The notes beneath the pieces are model-generated. The model saw nothing but the letters and a program-made list of their open reading frames with translations, did no database searches and had not been told where the DNA came from. DNA of 64,000 bases from assembly GCA_024704765.1 (NCBI GenBank), contig JAKMXF010000122.1, positions 705,068 to 769,067 of the forward strand, read 5' to 3'. The position numbers and the translations under genes are program-made. Origin of the DNA: Oopsacas minuta (lineage: Eukaryota > Porifera > Hexactinellida > Lyssacinosida > Leucopsacidae). This document shows, one piece after another, positions 1 through 12,900 of this stretch (its first letter is position 1; each line of letters opens with the position of its first letter).

Positions 1-502
1 GGCTGATACAATGGTGGAAACTACATAACTGGAGAATGGTGGAATTTTGAATCCGTATTTGTAGCAATGACTGAATGGTGGAAAACTACTTAATCGTAAC
101 ACCTGGCGGATTTGATACGCGGACGCTAAAAAGCACAAATGCTTATACATAATATAATCCGACAAATTGTTCCTCATCACTTTTTAGACAGATACTAAGT
201 AATTATTAATATTAAACATTGAAGATAATTGCCGATTCCTAAATTGCATACACTATCATATTCAGCATTGTTGGGGTTTGGGGCTGATTACGAATACAAT
301 TGTACTCGATTACAATCGACCACACATTGTCCTGTAATCAATACCGTATTCGTTATTGTAATCATGCTAATAAATTGGTGATATTAATAAAATAAATTTA
401 AGATATACGATCAATTCGTAGAATTACACTCTACCATTTCCACTTAGTAATGTCCTTTTGCCTGAACTATAATCATAGTCGTAACCTTGCAGAATTTTAT
501 AT

Positions 503-548
503 TAATCGTAATGGTAATCGTAATGGTAATCGTAATGGTAATCGCAAT
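503..548. repeat. 12-bp tandem repeat, about 3.7 copies
   Basis: The unit taatcgtaatgg is repeated at 503-538 without mismatch and then decays. It lies just beyond the last traced cadherin exon, in the presumed next intron. Confidence 0.9.
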
Positions 549-616
549 CACCTGAAAGGAATCGGCGAATCAATTACAGAAAAACATTACTGAGATTTAA
601 CTAAATGCTACTTGAC

Positions 617-979
617 CTCAATATTATTATCTGCTGAAAGGACTTTTAGAGTCCAAAGAGCAGCGCCACTAGTGCCATCGATAACTAGACCATCTGTTTC
701 TCTATCCAATGATATAGCAGAAAACACTTCGCCATCAACTGTATTGCTAGAGGTACCAGAATCAGGGGTTAGCTTAAACATACTAGCTATATTAGAAGTT
801 GAATCAATTGAGAGGGAAATAGCCCCATCATTCCCAGAATCAGGATCTGTCACAGTGAAGCCTATGATGGAAAAATCCACCATATTGTTTTCAGGAAGAC
901 TAATAGAATAATTGGGAAGATCAAAGGTTGGAGAATTATCATTGCTGTCTCTGACTGTAATTGTAACCACTGCAGTGAC
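617..979 (-). CDS. Cadherin exon 24: EC19 linker and most of EC20
   Basis: Codons 2034-2154. It begins with the linker strand VVTITVRDSNDNSPTF, then NYSISLPENN, TVTDPDSGNDGAISLSI, a long insert, LDRE and WTLKVLSADN. A TAG follows at 610-608, but the EC fold is incomplete there. A GTCAAG donor at 616 would place the next phase-0 intron at the same position as after exons 3, 16 and 23. The exact 3' boundary is therefore inferred. Confidence 0.78.
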
Positions 980-3900
980 CTAAATGAACGGGACAGGCTA
1001 AAAATTGTAAAGCTTAAAATCAATCAAAAGTATGACGAAATTATGACGTAATTGACAACTTTTGTTTATCTTCGAAACTGCTCAGCAAACATATAAGATA
1101 GTTCAAAAATATAAAATAACAGTCACCATAGACGCCATTAATGGGATCAGGCCACCAAGTTATAAAACTGAAGGGCCCGAGTATCCCAGGACCAACAGTT
1201 TTTCACTTTATGTTTCAGAAATTGTATATTCTTAACAACAATACAGTATTCACCCTACAGATTCATAGAAAATGTGTTACAAAACAACTTTAAAATTAAA
1301 TACAGTGATAATGTTTCACTTATTGCCCAAATATTCATTCATACTGTATGTAATAAAAGAGTCAACTTATAAATGCTAACGTCATCGCATAAATGGCGCT
1401 GAAACAAGATGAAAGATGACCGTGTGTGCCTTGCATATGTTAGTTAGTTTGACTGATTCCTAAATTTTTTAAAACTAACGAACTAGCAGGCGAAATGCGC
1501 TATAATCCTTAATTATAAATTAAGTAACAGGAGCGTACAGAGATTCCAATAGGTGGTAGGGCCAAGCTAGGGCTAGCGGATCGCTGGTAGTGGAAACTTT
1601 AGATTGACTATATCATGTAGTAGTCTATGACATTAATGACAATATATAAATAAAGAGATGCGAATTTTGGTAGGGTCAAGGCAGGGTCAGAAGAATTCGA
1701 GGTTGAGGCATGACCTGAACTGTACCCCCCTTGGGTACAGCCCTCTATATTTAAAGTATAAAAGAATTAAACTCACACTTCTTAGACCATCAAATACCCG
1801 AACCATTAAAGTGAAACTTGTAATAGATTCGAAGTCAAGCCCACTAGCACCGAGAGTTATCCTGCCAGATGAATCAATGTTGAAGACATTATTAGCATTT
1901 CCAGAAGTGATCTCAAAAGAAATAACACCTACTGTATCAACATCCAATACTTCAATGTCAATAACCTCAGTACCTAAGTAAGGAGTGATAAATACAATAT
2001 GATATTAGATAGGAATATATTAGTTTATGATAATACATATATATGTCCAGAATTGATTGGAGAAACTGGAAACCCCTCAGGGCTGATTTATGGCATAGTA
2101 CAGAGGTATTTTGGGTATTTTAAAATCCTTAAACATCAGCGTAATGCAAAATTGTCAAATTAGCTTAGATACCTGCTGGTGATGATTCATTCAGTGTTAT
2201 AGCAAGAATTGTGTTATTAATTACTGGAGGGTTATCATTCTCATCTGTAATGTCTATAACAAGATTGGCTACACCAGTATTACTAGAGTCATTAGCCACT
2301 ACAAGCAAAGTAAAAGTGGTTGATCCCGAATCAAAATCCAGACTGCCTATGAAATGAAAAAGATGTAAAATAAAAGTAAATACTCGTTAAAAAGAACAAT
2401 CTGTAGATTAAGTCAAAGTTATTTCGACATTTAAGATCATATTATATGAATTGATTAACCTGACACAGAAACTTCCCCACTCATTGAATCAATGGAAAAG
2501 AGAGATGAATCTGGATTGAAGCTATAATTTATCTTGTTAAAGGGCATAGTAGCATCACCATCTGCAGCTTCTACAGTAATTATAATTTGATTGGATGGTG
2601 TAGTTTCAGATATCGTGACAGAATAGACAGCAAGTAGAAATTTAGGTGTATTGTCATTGGTGTCAATTATTGTAATCTGAACTGAAGCATGCCCTTGTCC
2701 AGGAGGATCGTCGCCATCAGTAGCTAGAACTGTGAAAGTAAATATTTCAAATTCCTCTCGATCTAAAGGGGCTATGAGAGAGAGTTGGCCAGTACTTGAA
2801 TTAATACTGAAGTAGGTAGTTGCAAAATCAGGAATAGAATACGAAATAGTAGTAGTTGTGTCTACCTCCGTTGCACTTACGGTCAATACAGATGCGATAG
2901 TGGAAACTTCCTCCATTACACTTCCTGTGTAAATTAGGTGAGAGAACACCTAATGAGGTTATTTGGATAAAAAGTAACGGTTTCCTGACTAGAAAAATAC
3001 ACTATAGGGTACAGTCATATTAATATATCTCAGTTGTTGTCTGTTTGTACGTTGCGAAGTAATGGTGTTAATCAGAATTAGAATTTCATAAACCGGCCGA
3101 GCTATAAGATAACTCTACGTATTTACTGTTTTCCACATTGTAACTAGTATTCTGGGCAATTCGTTCCCCAAGTACTATTATCTTATCAAAGTTCTCAAAA
3201 TTTGGGAAATTTTTACAGCGATGATGACGTACTAATTATGGTAGAACAATCATATCTCCTGGTTTTAAGTCGTTGTAAGTATAAAATATCGATTTTCTGG
3301 GCTGGAAAATGTTTGAATTTATGACGTCAAAAGTTCCATTGATATTCACCCATTTTGTAATTTGGAAACAAAAATTGTTGCTAAATTGCAAGCAATGTTT
3401 TTATTTTTGACGTAAATCCTAGTTAGGTGCGAAAATTTGATGAATTAATTTCAAATTAAATATAAACAGTATTCTATAGTGTCAAAAACTGGGAAAAATA
3501 CCGCGGGAACGCTGGTATATTTTTACTGTTTTGAAAATTGAATCTATCAACAAGTGAATTCTATTAGAATTTTATTGTTGATATTTGTCAGTTTCAGTGA
3601 CAAATATCAACAATAAAATTCTATTAAAATTCTAACACAATGAAAAGAAAATATTCTACGGAAGTTTTAAGAAAAAAGTCTAAAACAGCGGGTTTTAGGT
3701 AGAGATGGGGCAAGGGCCGATTTCAGTTTAATTTCTTTAGAAAATATAGCAGAGACTTCGTGTCCGCATTTACTATTAACCAAATAGGGCTTGGGAAAAT
3801 GTGTGACTTTATGTATTCAAGGTGTTAAAATCTCGTTTTTGTTGAGGGAATCGGTTAAAACGCAGTGGTAAAACTTTATCGTTTCTTTTCATTACGAACG

Positions 3901-6900
3901 TGACACTTTGGCCACAATCGGAGTTTCTACCAAAAATGTACATATCTTTACAATGAGAGAAAAACAGGGAATAATACAGGTACTAGCTAAATTGACAAAA
4001 TAATTAATATACTCGTATATTTTGGTCACCGATGTAGTGTTTCAAGTGATAGAGTCCTGAAATTTTTTAGTAGTTTGAGGGTGGTTTCATTTCGGCTATT
4101 AATACTTTGTGATAACCAATTATGCATGGTTAGAAAATTGAGCTAGGGGCTAGTCGTAAATATATAGGAACATTTTGATACTATTTCAGTTGTACCTTCT
4201 TAACTGTAAACGATTGTCTGTCAAAAGTATTATCAGCCGACATGAAACCACCCTCAAACTACCCAAATCCAAATTTTCTGATTTCTATCTCTGAAAACAC
4301 TAAATTATTCCCATTTTAGGATGAAAACTGGATATTTTGTATGGAAACAAGTACCTTTACAAAATCATTGCGGTACCACGAAATCAAAAAATCGGATCCT
4401 ATTCAATTTTACATGCTGATTCAGTGCCGAATTCAGAATTGAAAAGGAGAAGCCGGTGTGTATTTCAAACATTAAGGAAAATTATTCACCGTAAACCCTA
4501 GTGTATATATATACCGGAATATCTTCATTTTCTCCAAGAATGCTTATAGTTATAGAGACTAGACTATCTGAAGGAGTAGAGCTAGAATCTGAAGCACTAA
4601 TATTAAAAGTGTATTGAGTAGGAGGAGAGTCTGCATCAAGAGTAGCAATAGTTCTCAGAATTCCAGTAGACCTAGCCAATTCAAATGTAGACAAAATCGC
4701 AGAATTATTAGACGCTATTTCATAAGATAACAGAGCATTGGTCCCGCTGTCAAGATCGATCGCCTAAAATATAATAATAAATAAGTAAGTATGTCGATTC
4801 TGTACAATATTGTATAATATGTTACATCATGACCTACTATACAGTTAAAGACAAAAGTATTCGAACAATATTTTGTTATATTCACATTCGCACATGTAAC
4901 TAAGATATTATCCGTCAATCAACATAAATGAATCTTGTTCACGCTTATTCACTGCTGTATAACTAATACTTACTTTATACATAAAGTAATTAGATTTTAG
5001 TTTCATATACTTAGTATTAGATACTGTAAGTGGTCGAATACTTTGTTCTTTAACTGTATTCACAACTAGCTAAGCAAAGAATTGTCAAAATATTATCCAG
5101 ACTATTGATTATATTCTCTTTGATCATGAAGAATTGCAGTTATCAATACAAATTCAACAGCAAATAGGATTCTACATACGACAAAGACAACTAGAATGCT
5201 TTTGAATCTGCTTTCCAAGTCATTTTAACCACAATGACGCAATCAAAGTTTACCTAATCAATAATGGTAATTATTTTACTAATAAATACAAATACTATCG
5301 AAAAACCCACAAATATCATGAAATGAATCATGATTCGTATTGACTTAGCACAAAAACACAATAGAAATACTGTATTACATAATGTTATAAAAATGGTTAG
5401 CAATTATGGCTTATTTTGTGTTCGCATACATTTTTTGATGGAATTTCTTCGATTTTCTAAGATTGACTTTTTAATGCTGTTTTTAAGGCGACTATCACTA
5501 AAATGATTATTTAATGAGTGTTTATGAAATTAAGATCATCTTTTGGTTATTTAAACAAAAATTTAACAAGTGGAAGGTATTTCGATAAATAAGGATTAGT
5601 TTAACATTTGACAATTTGGGAAAAAATGATAAATATGAAAATATGACCATATATGGGCATGAACTTTGATTGTGTCATTGTGGTTAAAGTAACTTGGAAA
5701 GCAAGTTCAAAAGTATTCTAGATGTCTCTGCCGTATGTGGAAACCTATTCATAGTTGAATTTGCAATGTAACTACAATCCTTCATTATCAAACAGCATAT
5801 AATCGAAGGCCTGGATATTATTTTGGCAATTCTTTGATTAGATAGCCGTGTATATAGTAAGCCATGGTTACATCATAGCATTCTATACATCAGGCAATGG
5901 CGCGGTTAATAAGTTTTTGAGTAGGGATAAAATAGTTAATAAATATATTTACAACTTCGGGAAGTTTATTAGTTTCGATAATATCAAAATGGTGCATTTT
6001 TCCCCGAATATCTAGTCTATACCTACCATCTATCCGGGTCGAAATGACGTCATCTGAATCATTACAAATAAATTTAGTAAATAAAAATGCTCCAATTTGA
6101 AAGCACTGTAAAGATATAACTATTACCTTTTACAGCTACAAACTTTACACTTTTTGCTCTAAGGGAAGTATTTATATAAAATATAAAAAACTAATCATGA
6201 TAAAGTTGGCATGTTCTAGAGTTATTATGGTGAGCATGGATGGCATATTTTGACAAATCTTTAACTTCACAACCTTTATAGATATGGCCAAATCGTCTTG
6301 CAAAAATGTTCTATATACAGTAGTAATCGGGTACGCTGATTCCGGTCTGTACTTTCAAGGTACTTATGTGTAAATGATAGTTGTTCTTATGAAATTCTAG
6401 GGATGAAGTGCCGGGCATGCGAACACAGTATTCGAAGTGCAGCGCAAGCACGCGAAGCAGTCGTACATTGGATCGAGTAGATTGCCCGACTTGGAGGATC
6501 GACAGTCCTTACTATTAAGATGTCTATGGTATTAATAAACAAACCTGTACTGCTAGTATGGTAGTGCCGATAGGAATTGTTTCCAACACCTGAATATTAT
6601 ACGAGGTCTCAAGGAAAGTAGGTGGGTTGTCATTAACATCTCCAATAGATATTAAAACAGTTGCTGTACTAGTGAAAAAGCCATCTGAAGACTGTACAGT
6701 TATTTCATGAGAAGAACTCATTTCAAAATCTATTGAACTCCCAGTAGTTTTATCTACAGATATTTCACCTGTTGTAGAGTTTATTGAAAAGCGATCGTCA
6801 GCTGTATCAAGTAGAGAATATGTTATAACGGTATTATCATCATTATCATTTGCAAGGACTGTGAAGAAAACGAAACCTGAAAGAAATAAGATAAGATGAG

Positions 6901-9900
6901 ACTAAAAGAGTTTAGAAAAAATGCACTTAAGCATTATCTGTAATTCATAAAATAAGGTTAATTGGTATTGGGTGGCCGGAATAACGCTGAATCAGGGTTG
7001 GAGTTTGTCCAGTCCAAAACTGGTTGTTGACGGACAGTGGGGAGAACAATGTTTTAACCGGTAAAAATTGGAAACTAGTCAATACAATCCATTAGTACAA
7101 CTTTACGCTAGAATAATAAATATAAAATTCCAGTTTGTGCCGACAGCTTAGTAATTTACTTACATTTGTGTAAAATGGCACTTGTAATTGGAGGCTAAGT
7201 GTTGGGGTTAAATATTATTTATTATGGTGCCTCCAATTACAAGTGTCACTTTATACAAATGTAATTAATAGGTTAGCTGTCGGCGCAGACTGGAAGTTCA
7301 TGTCTATTTGTCATCTCTGATGTCTCGAACTTAGTAAAAGCATGCATTTTCGTGAATTATCTGCGTACAAAAATTCTTCTTTTGTACAAATTTTCGATTA
7401 GTAAATATTTAAAATTAGATATCACCATCACTATCACTTCGGTGAAGTCATTATTATTATGGGAAACATATCCCACTTAACATCTACTAGCTTCATCAAT
7501 TGTAAGTATTCTCCTATAAAAATGTTATAAAAATTTGAATTCGTGACGTCATGTCGACTAAACAAAAATATACATAATTTTTGTAATGTGTGCAAACACT
7601 CAAGTTTTGCCAGATTTTTCGAAATCTCACTATTTTGAAAATGTTGCTTCGTCGTCATCAATATACTATGGTGACGTAATAGTAATTGCGGTCAATGTGT
7701 CCGTAGTAACTTCTACTACACTTAGTCAATTGGAAGTATTACTCTAATAGACTAGCTATTATTGTTAAAAATAGTCCAGCAGCCAAACGCCGAATTTTAC
7801 CGAACCTAAATTTTTGGTCTAATGTTTGTTCTTAGTGGATTTAGATTGTCCAAACTATCAGCTTGAATATTATTGCTACTGGATCGCTATCAGCATTGAG
7901 CATTTCTATATTTAGCTAATTTACAAATTTTGAAGAGTTTAAAATGCATATAACTCCTTCAGTTAAATTGAAACGGATATTTTTTCACGTCGTTTGAGTG
8001 GTCACTTGACTATATTCAGGAATATTTTCTATAACAAGCAGGAATGTGGCAACATTCCATTCTCGAAGTTTGTCCTAACCCTATCGAGTGACCACCTTGT
8101 TCAACGCCAGAAGACTAGCTAGTCTAGTTTTAAACATTCGTCCTCTAAATGGTCTGGTAACACAATTTGGCTACATCGATCTCCGCGGTCCCTCTATATT
8201 CCTGATATTTCTTACATACTTAAAATTAAGTACACAGGTATAGTCTGTTTTCTTTATTAATACCTAGTTATAAAGTGATTCACTTCGCATATTGTATAGA
8301 CATAAGAAACTGTCCTAAATATTTCCTTCATCTTACGATATATCCTAGAAGATAACTCGTTTGCATGGGATAAACTATATTCAATTTAGTGGGATGTTGG
8401 GTAATTGCCCAAACGGATACATGTGATAGTTTGGGGCAATCAACCTACTTCCTACTGAATTGAATATCGGTTATCCTCGTACAAACGAGTTATCTTTCAG
8501 GATAAATCATAATATGAAGGTATATAGACTAGTCAAAATTACAATTTTCTCAAATAGATGAAATGTCTTAAGAGATTTGCCTCTACCAAATTACTTAAAA
8601 GTTAGTCTACCATAATTGATGAAAAGTCTAACAAAATAATGAAAAATCTACCAAAAATAATGAAAAATCTACCAAAATTAGTGAAAAATCTACCAAAATT
8701 AGTGAAAAATCTACCAAAATTGATGAAAAGTCTAACAATTTTTTGATAAATAATCTACGAAGCAAAGTACGGTAAGTAACTATATAATTAAGACGTAGGA
8801 TACAAATCTATCCACTTAAATTGTTATACAATAGGCCAGTGGTTCTCAAACTGGGGTCCGCGACCCCATAAAATGGACCAAAGAGGTCTGCGGAAAATAA
8901 AGGTTGAGAACCAATGCAATAGGCAATCACAAATTGGGGAATTTCCTAACCAGGTAAAACCTCCCAAACTGGAGCACACCTCTCAGATTTTGAGTTTTCG
9001 GTACAGAAATCACTCTCGCAAACCTAGCCCTCAGCTATTTTCCAATCTACCCAGTTTCAAGTATTACTGTATTGTAACTCAGTAACTAGTAAATTCTGTC
9101 CAGATGGTTTATTAATCCAAGGTTCAACCAGCTTCAACCAAATACGAATTTAACCGAATAATGGTCAGACCAAATAATTTGGTTAACCGAATAATTTGGC
9201 CAAAGGAATAATTCAAAATGTTGGCTGGATCAGAGTTTGTGACAAAAATATATAATTAAATTTTAGCAGAAAATCTAAAGTAAATTCATATTTTGTCAAG
9301 TGCAAAATATATTTCGTTTTGGATATATTTGCCGACCGCATCCATGCGGGTTGGGTAAAACTGATGTACGCGTATGCGTATAGCCAGTATCAGTACCTCT
9401 TAGAAAAAGAAACATTCAAACGTTACGAAAATCCAAAATTCCCGAAAACTACTAAGTATAGAAAGGAAATAAAATAGAAAACCAAAAGTCGTGTCATTCG
9501 AATTGAAAAACCACAAACGGAGTATACTCAGAACTTTGTGACGCGGATTTAGTGAAACAATTATTTTAAGAATTTGAAAAATTTTAGAAGATATTTTGTA
9601 TACCGTATTTCCCTGAATAAGCGGCGGACTCTTTTGAAATAAGGTAGTCATAATGACGTAAAATACAATGATTAGTTTGAATTGTGTCAATATCATGACG
9701 TCAGGACATATTGATATATTGATCTGTGATTACATTTTCAAACTGATGTGATTTTAGAATTCCCAAGTGACAATTAAGTCATAATTCCGTAATATGTAAG
9801 AATATTGTTCCAAGACTTGAAATGATCTAGTAGGGGCCAAATACTACCCTCTATTTCTTATGGTAAATATAACATTGAATCTACCATTAATCTATGAATA

Positions 9901-12900
9901 TGGTAGCAGTGGCACATCCAGGGGGGATATACCTCCATCCAGGATAAATTGACATGATATCGAATCATAGAGTTGTACGTATACACTGAAATATTGACTC
10001 AAATTGCAATCAGTAAATTTTCGGCTCGCTTCGCTCGCGTCTTAATCTTACAAATATCATGTTGTATTTCCTTTAAACTCAGGTGTATCCGGTATTGTAA
10101 TAATCTACGGAAGTTGCATATACAGATTACCAATGAGGAAATAAATAATCAATTGAAAACTTTACATGCCAATTGTGTATCAGGCCATTAGGAGAAAAAA
10201 TCGAGATTCGAAGTTACCTACAGTAGAAAGGCGACTAATGTTGTGGCAAATATGTCATCCAGGGGCTTCGCACCTGGTCCATACTGGGGGCTTACAGCGC
10301 CACCCAGACACCCAGCTGGATAATTATCCCCCCCACCATAAATTCCTGGATCCGCCACTGTATGGTAATACTATGATAAGAAGTATCACCTTGTGAAACA
10401 AAAATTAGTACATAGTACTAACCAAAGTACGATATATCCGAAATTTTCCTATACAATAAGTACAAGAATTTGATAATCCGTAAAAATATGGTCCGTGTAG
10501 AACAAATGAATAATTAAAATATTATCATACCATCGACAGAATCTTCTGACAATTCATTAGGAAGAATATAAGTATCCTGTTCAAATAGTGGTATTTGATC
10601 GTTTACATCAGTTACCATCACAGTAAAAGTATGCGTTATAGAAGATAATCCATCATTTACAGTAATAACGAGGGTATAAAGATCACGTAGTTCTCTATCA
10701 AGAGGTCTGTTAGATGATTGATCAAATAAAGTGATCGTAGCTAAAAAGATAAGAATCACGAATAAAGGCATAGAATACAATATGAAGAATTATGTGTATC
10801 AGTACCATAGCATTCTATACACTAAGGCAATGTTACTGATTGATAGCTTGGACCAGGGATACGTCAAGTCAGTGCTAAGGAAATCTATTAGTTGCGATAA
10901 GGTTACATTTTGGCCTGAATAAATGTATTGTTGATATTGACATCACTTGCAGTCTACATCTACAAACTATTTTCAGGCCAAAATTACGTCACTTGATTGC
11001 TTACTTTGCAAATATGTCAGAAAAATCAAAAATGTTCCAGTTTTGAAACTCTGTAGAGAGTAAATTCATACAATTACGGTTTCAAGATTATGCCATGGGA
11101 TTTAAGGCTGTTATTGTACAAAATATCAAAATTGTGTCATGATATAGTTCGCGCGTTCCAGAGTTATAGTAGTGACCATGGATGGCATATTTTTGCCAAT
11201 ATTCACCAATAACTTGACAACCTCCAATGCTTTGGCCAAATCATCAAACAGACAAGTAGTATATACTCGACTTCCCATACCCTAATAATACATTTTGATA
11301 CGATCTAAAATATCCATCAATCAGTACCATTGCCTTAGTGTGTAGAATGCTATGATGAATAACTAGTATTAGTCCAGCTGATAAGTGGAAAATTATTCAT
11401 TTTTCTTGAAGAAATTTCCATTTTGGTGCCGATAATAATGACAATAATAATACAAGTTCTTATTTAGCGCCGAATTCATAGCGACTCTGGGCACTGTACA
11501 GAGTTCAAGTTATGTAAAAGTAGCTGAATGGATGTAAATCAAAAGAGAAGAATCTTGAGCTGTTTCTTAAGAGTTTTGATATCTTGGGCCATTCTAATCG
11601 TAATTGGTAGCTTCTTCCAGAGTTGAGGTGCTACAATCGAAAAGCCTTATTACCATAAGAACAGGCGGTGGCCGTCCATCCGATTTTGTATTGCTTCTAA
11701 GAGTCCTCCTTTGTGTTGTTCAATTTTCATTGAGATGAGGAGAACTCAGACAATTGATTACTTTAAAAGATAGAGTTAGTACTTTGAATTGAATCCTTTT
11801 AAATATCGGCAATCAATGTCACTCAATTTAAGAGAGGTGTTATATGATCCCGTTTCTTTGCACACCCCACTCTGGATCTTGTCTATTTCGGGAAAATCGT
11901 CCTCTCCCAAAATTCGTCTGTCAGAACAATAGAGTGAAATTAAAATCTAACTTTCTCAAATGAAGCCTAATTATGTTTCCATCGTAATCTTCTTGATCAG
12001 CATTCAATTTCCAGCATTTGATGGGTCACTTGACCATATCCTACCCCTTTTGAGAATGGAACATCCCAGCGTTGTCAATGAGATTGTTTATCCAAACATA
12101 GTCATGTACACTTATAATCTAGGGTGAGAACTGTGCGAGCTTTATAGTAATCACGGGCTGTGAGCTGTTATCCAAGGGCCACGGACCCCAAAAGGTGAAA
12201 TACAACTACGTAATTCATATATTAACCACTATTACACTTTTGTTTTAGCTAAGCCTTTGACATGATTGCTCTCCTGTCAGAGATGTGCACTCATCCATTA
12301 ATACGTTAATCGATAATTAGCGAAGTTACAATTTCATTAACGATTTAAATTTACATTAAAAATCATTAACGAGTAATAACGACCAATAAACTTCCGTTAC
12401 AAGTCAGTTAACCAATCTCTTTAATTCTTAATTCGCTGATTATACCATCTGAATTTGTTCCAGCAACATATTTACTAACCCTTTCTAACTATCTCTGAAA
12501 ATCTATCTTGAAATTCGGTATTTGTCTTTGACTTCTAATATTATATGGAATCATATGAACTTTTCACTTTTTTGTCAGAAAATTGCGAGATATACGCAAT
12601 ATTGCCATGGATTTAGTAATTCTTTTCCTCTATCAAAGGAATTATTTCGAATTTTTAGTAAGTGGGACTTACTTTATAATTTGATTTGGGAAGAAATTTT
12701 CACAAACTGAGAGGGCGAAGCTCACTTTAAAACTGAGCCATGCATGGAGGGAGCCTATATCTCTACTATGGTAAATACCGCAAAATACGGCCTAAAAAGG
12801 CTCCAAATCAGTGCTTCACGACACAGCAATATTCAAAATTACTCCACTATAACCGATCACGGCTGAAGTTTACGTTCGTAATGAAAAGGAACACTTAATT

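Noticed and set aside
612-911. Plus-strand 99-aa frame overlapping cadherin exon 24
   Set aside because: It is the antisense shadow of the EC-coding exon; no domain or splice support.
1658-1981. Plus-strand 107-aa frame
   Set aside because: Antisense shadow of cadherin exon 23.
8598-8739. CRISPR-like array of short repeats
   Set aside because: Repeats are contiguous without unique spacers, in an animal genome; a simple minisatellite.
9400-9696. Minus-strand 98-aa hydrophobic frame
   Set aside because: AT-rich intronic DNA read by chance as F/I/L-rich protein; no motif or flanking splice signal needed by the cadherin frame.
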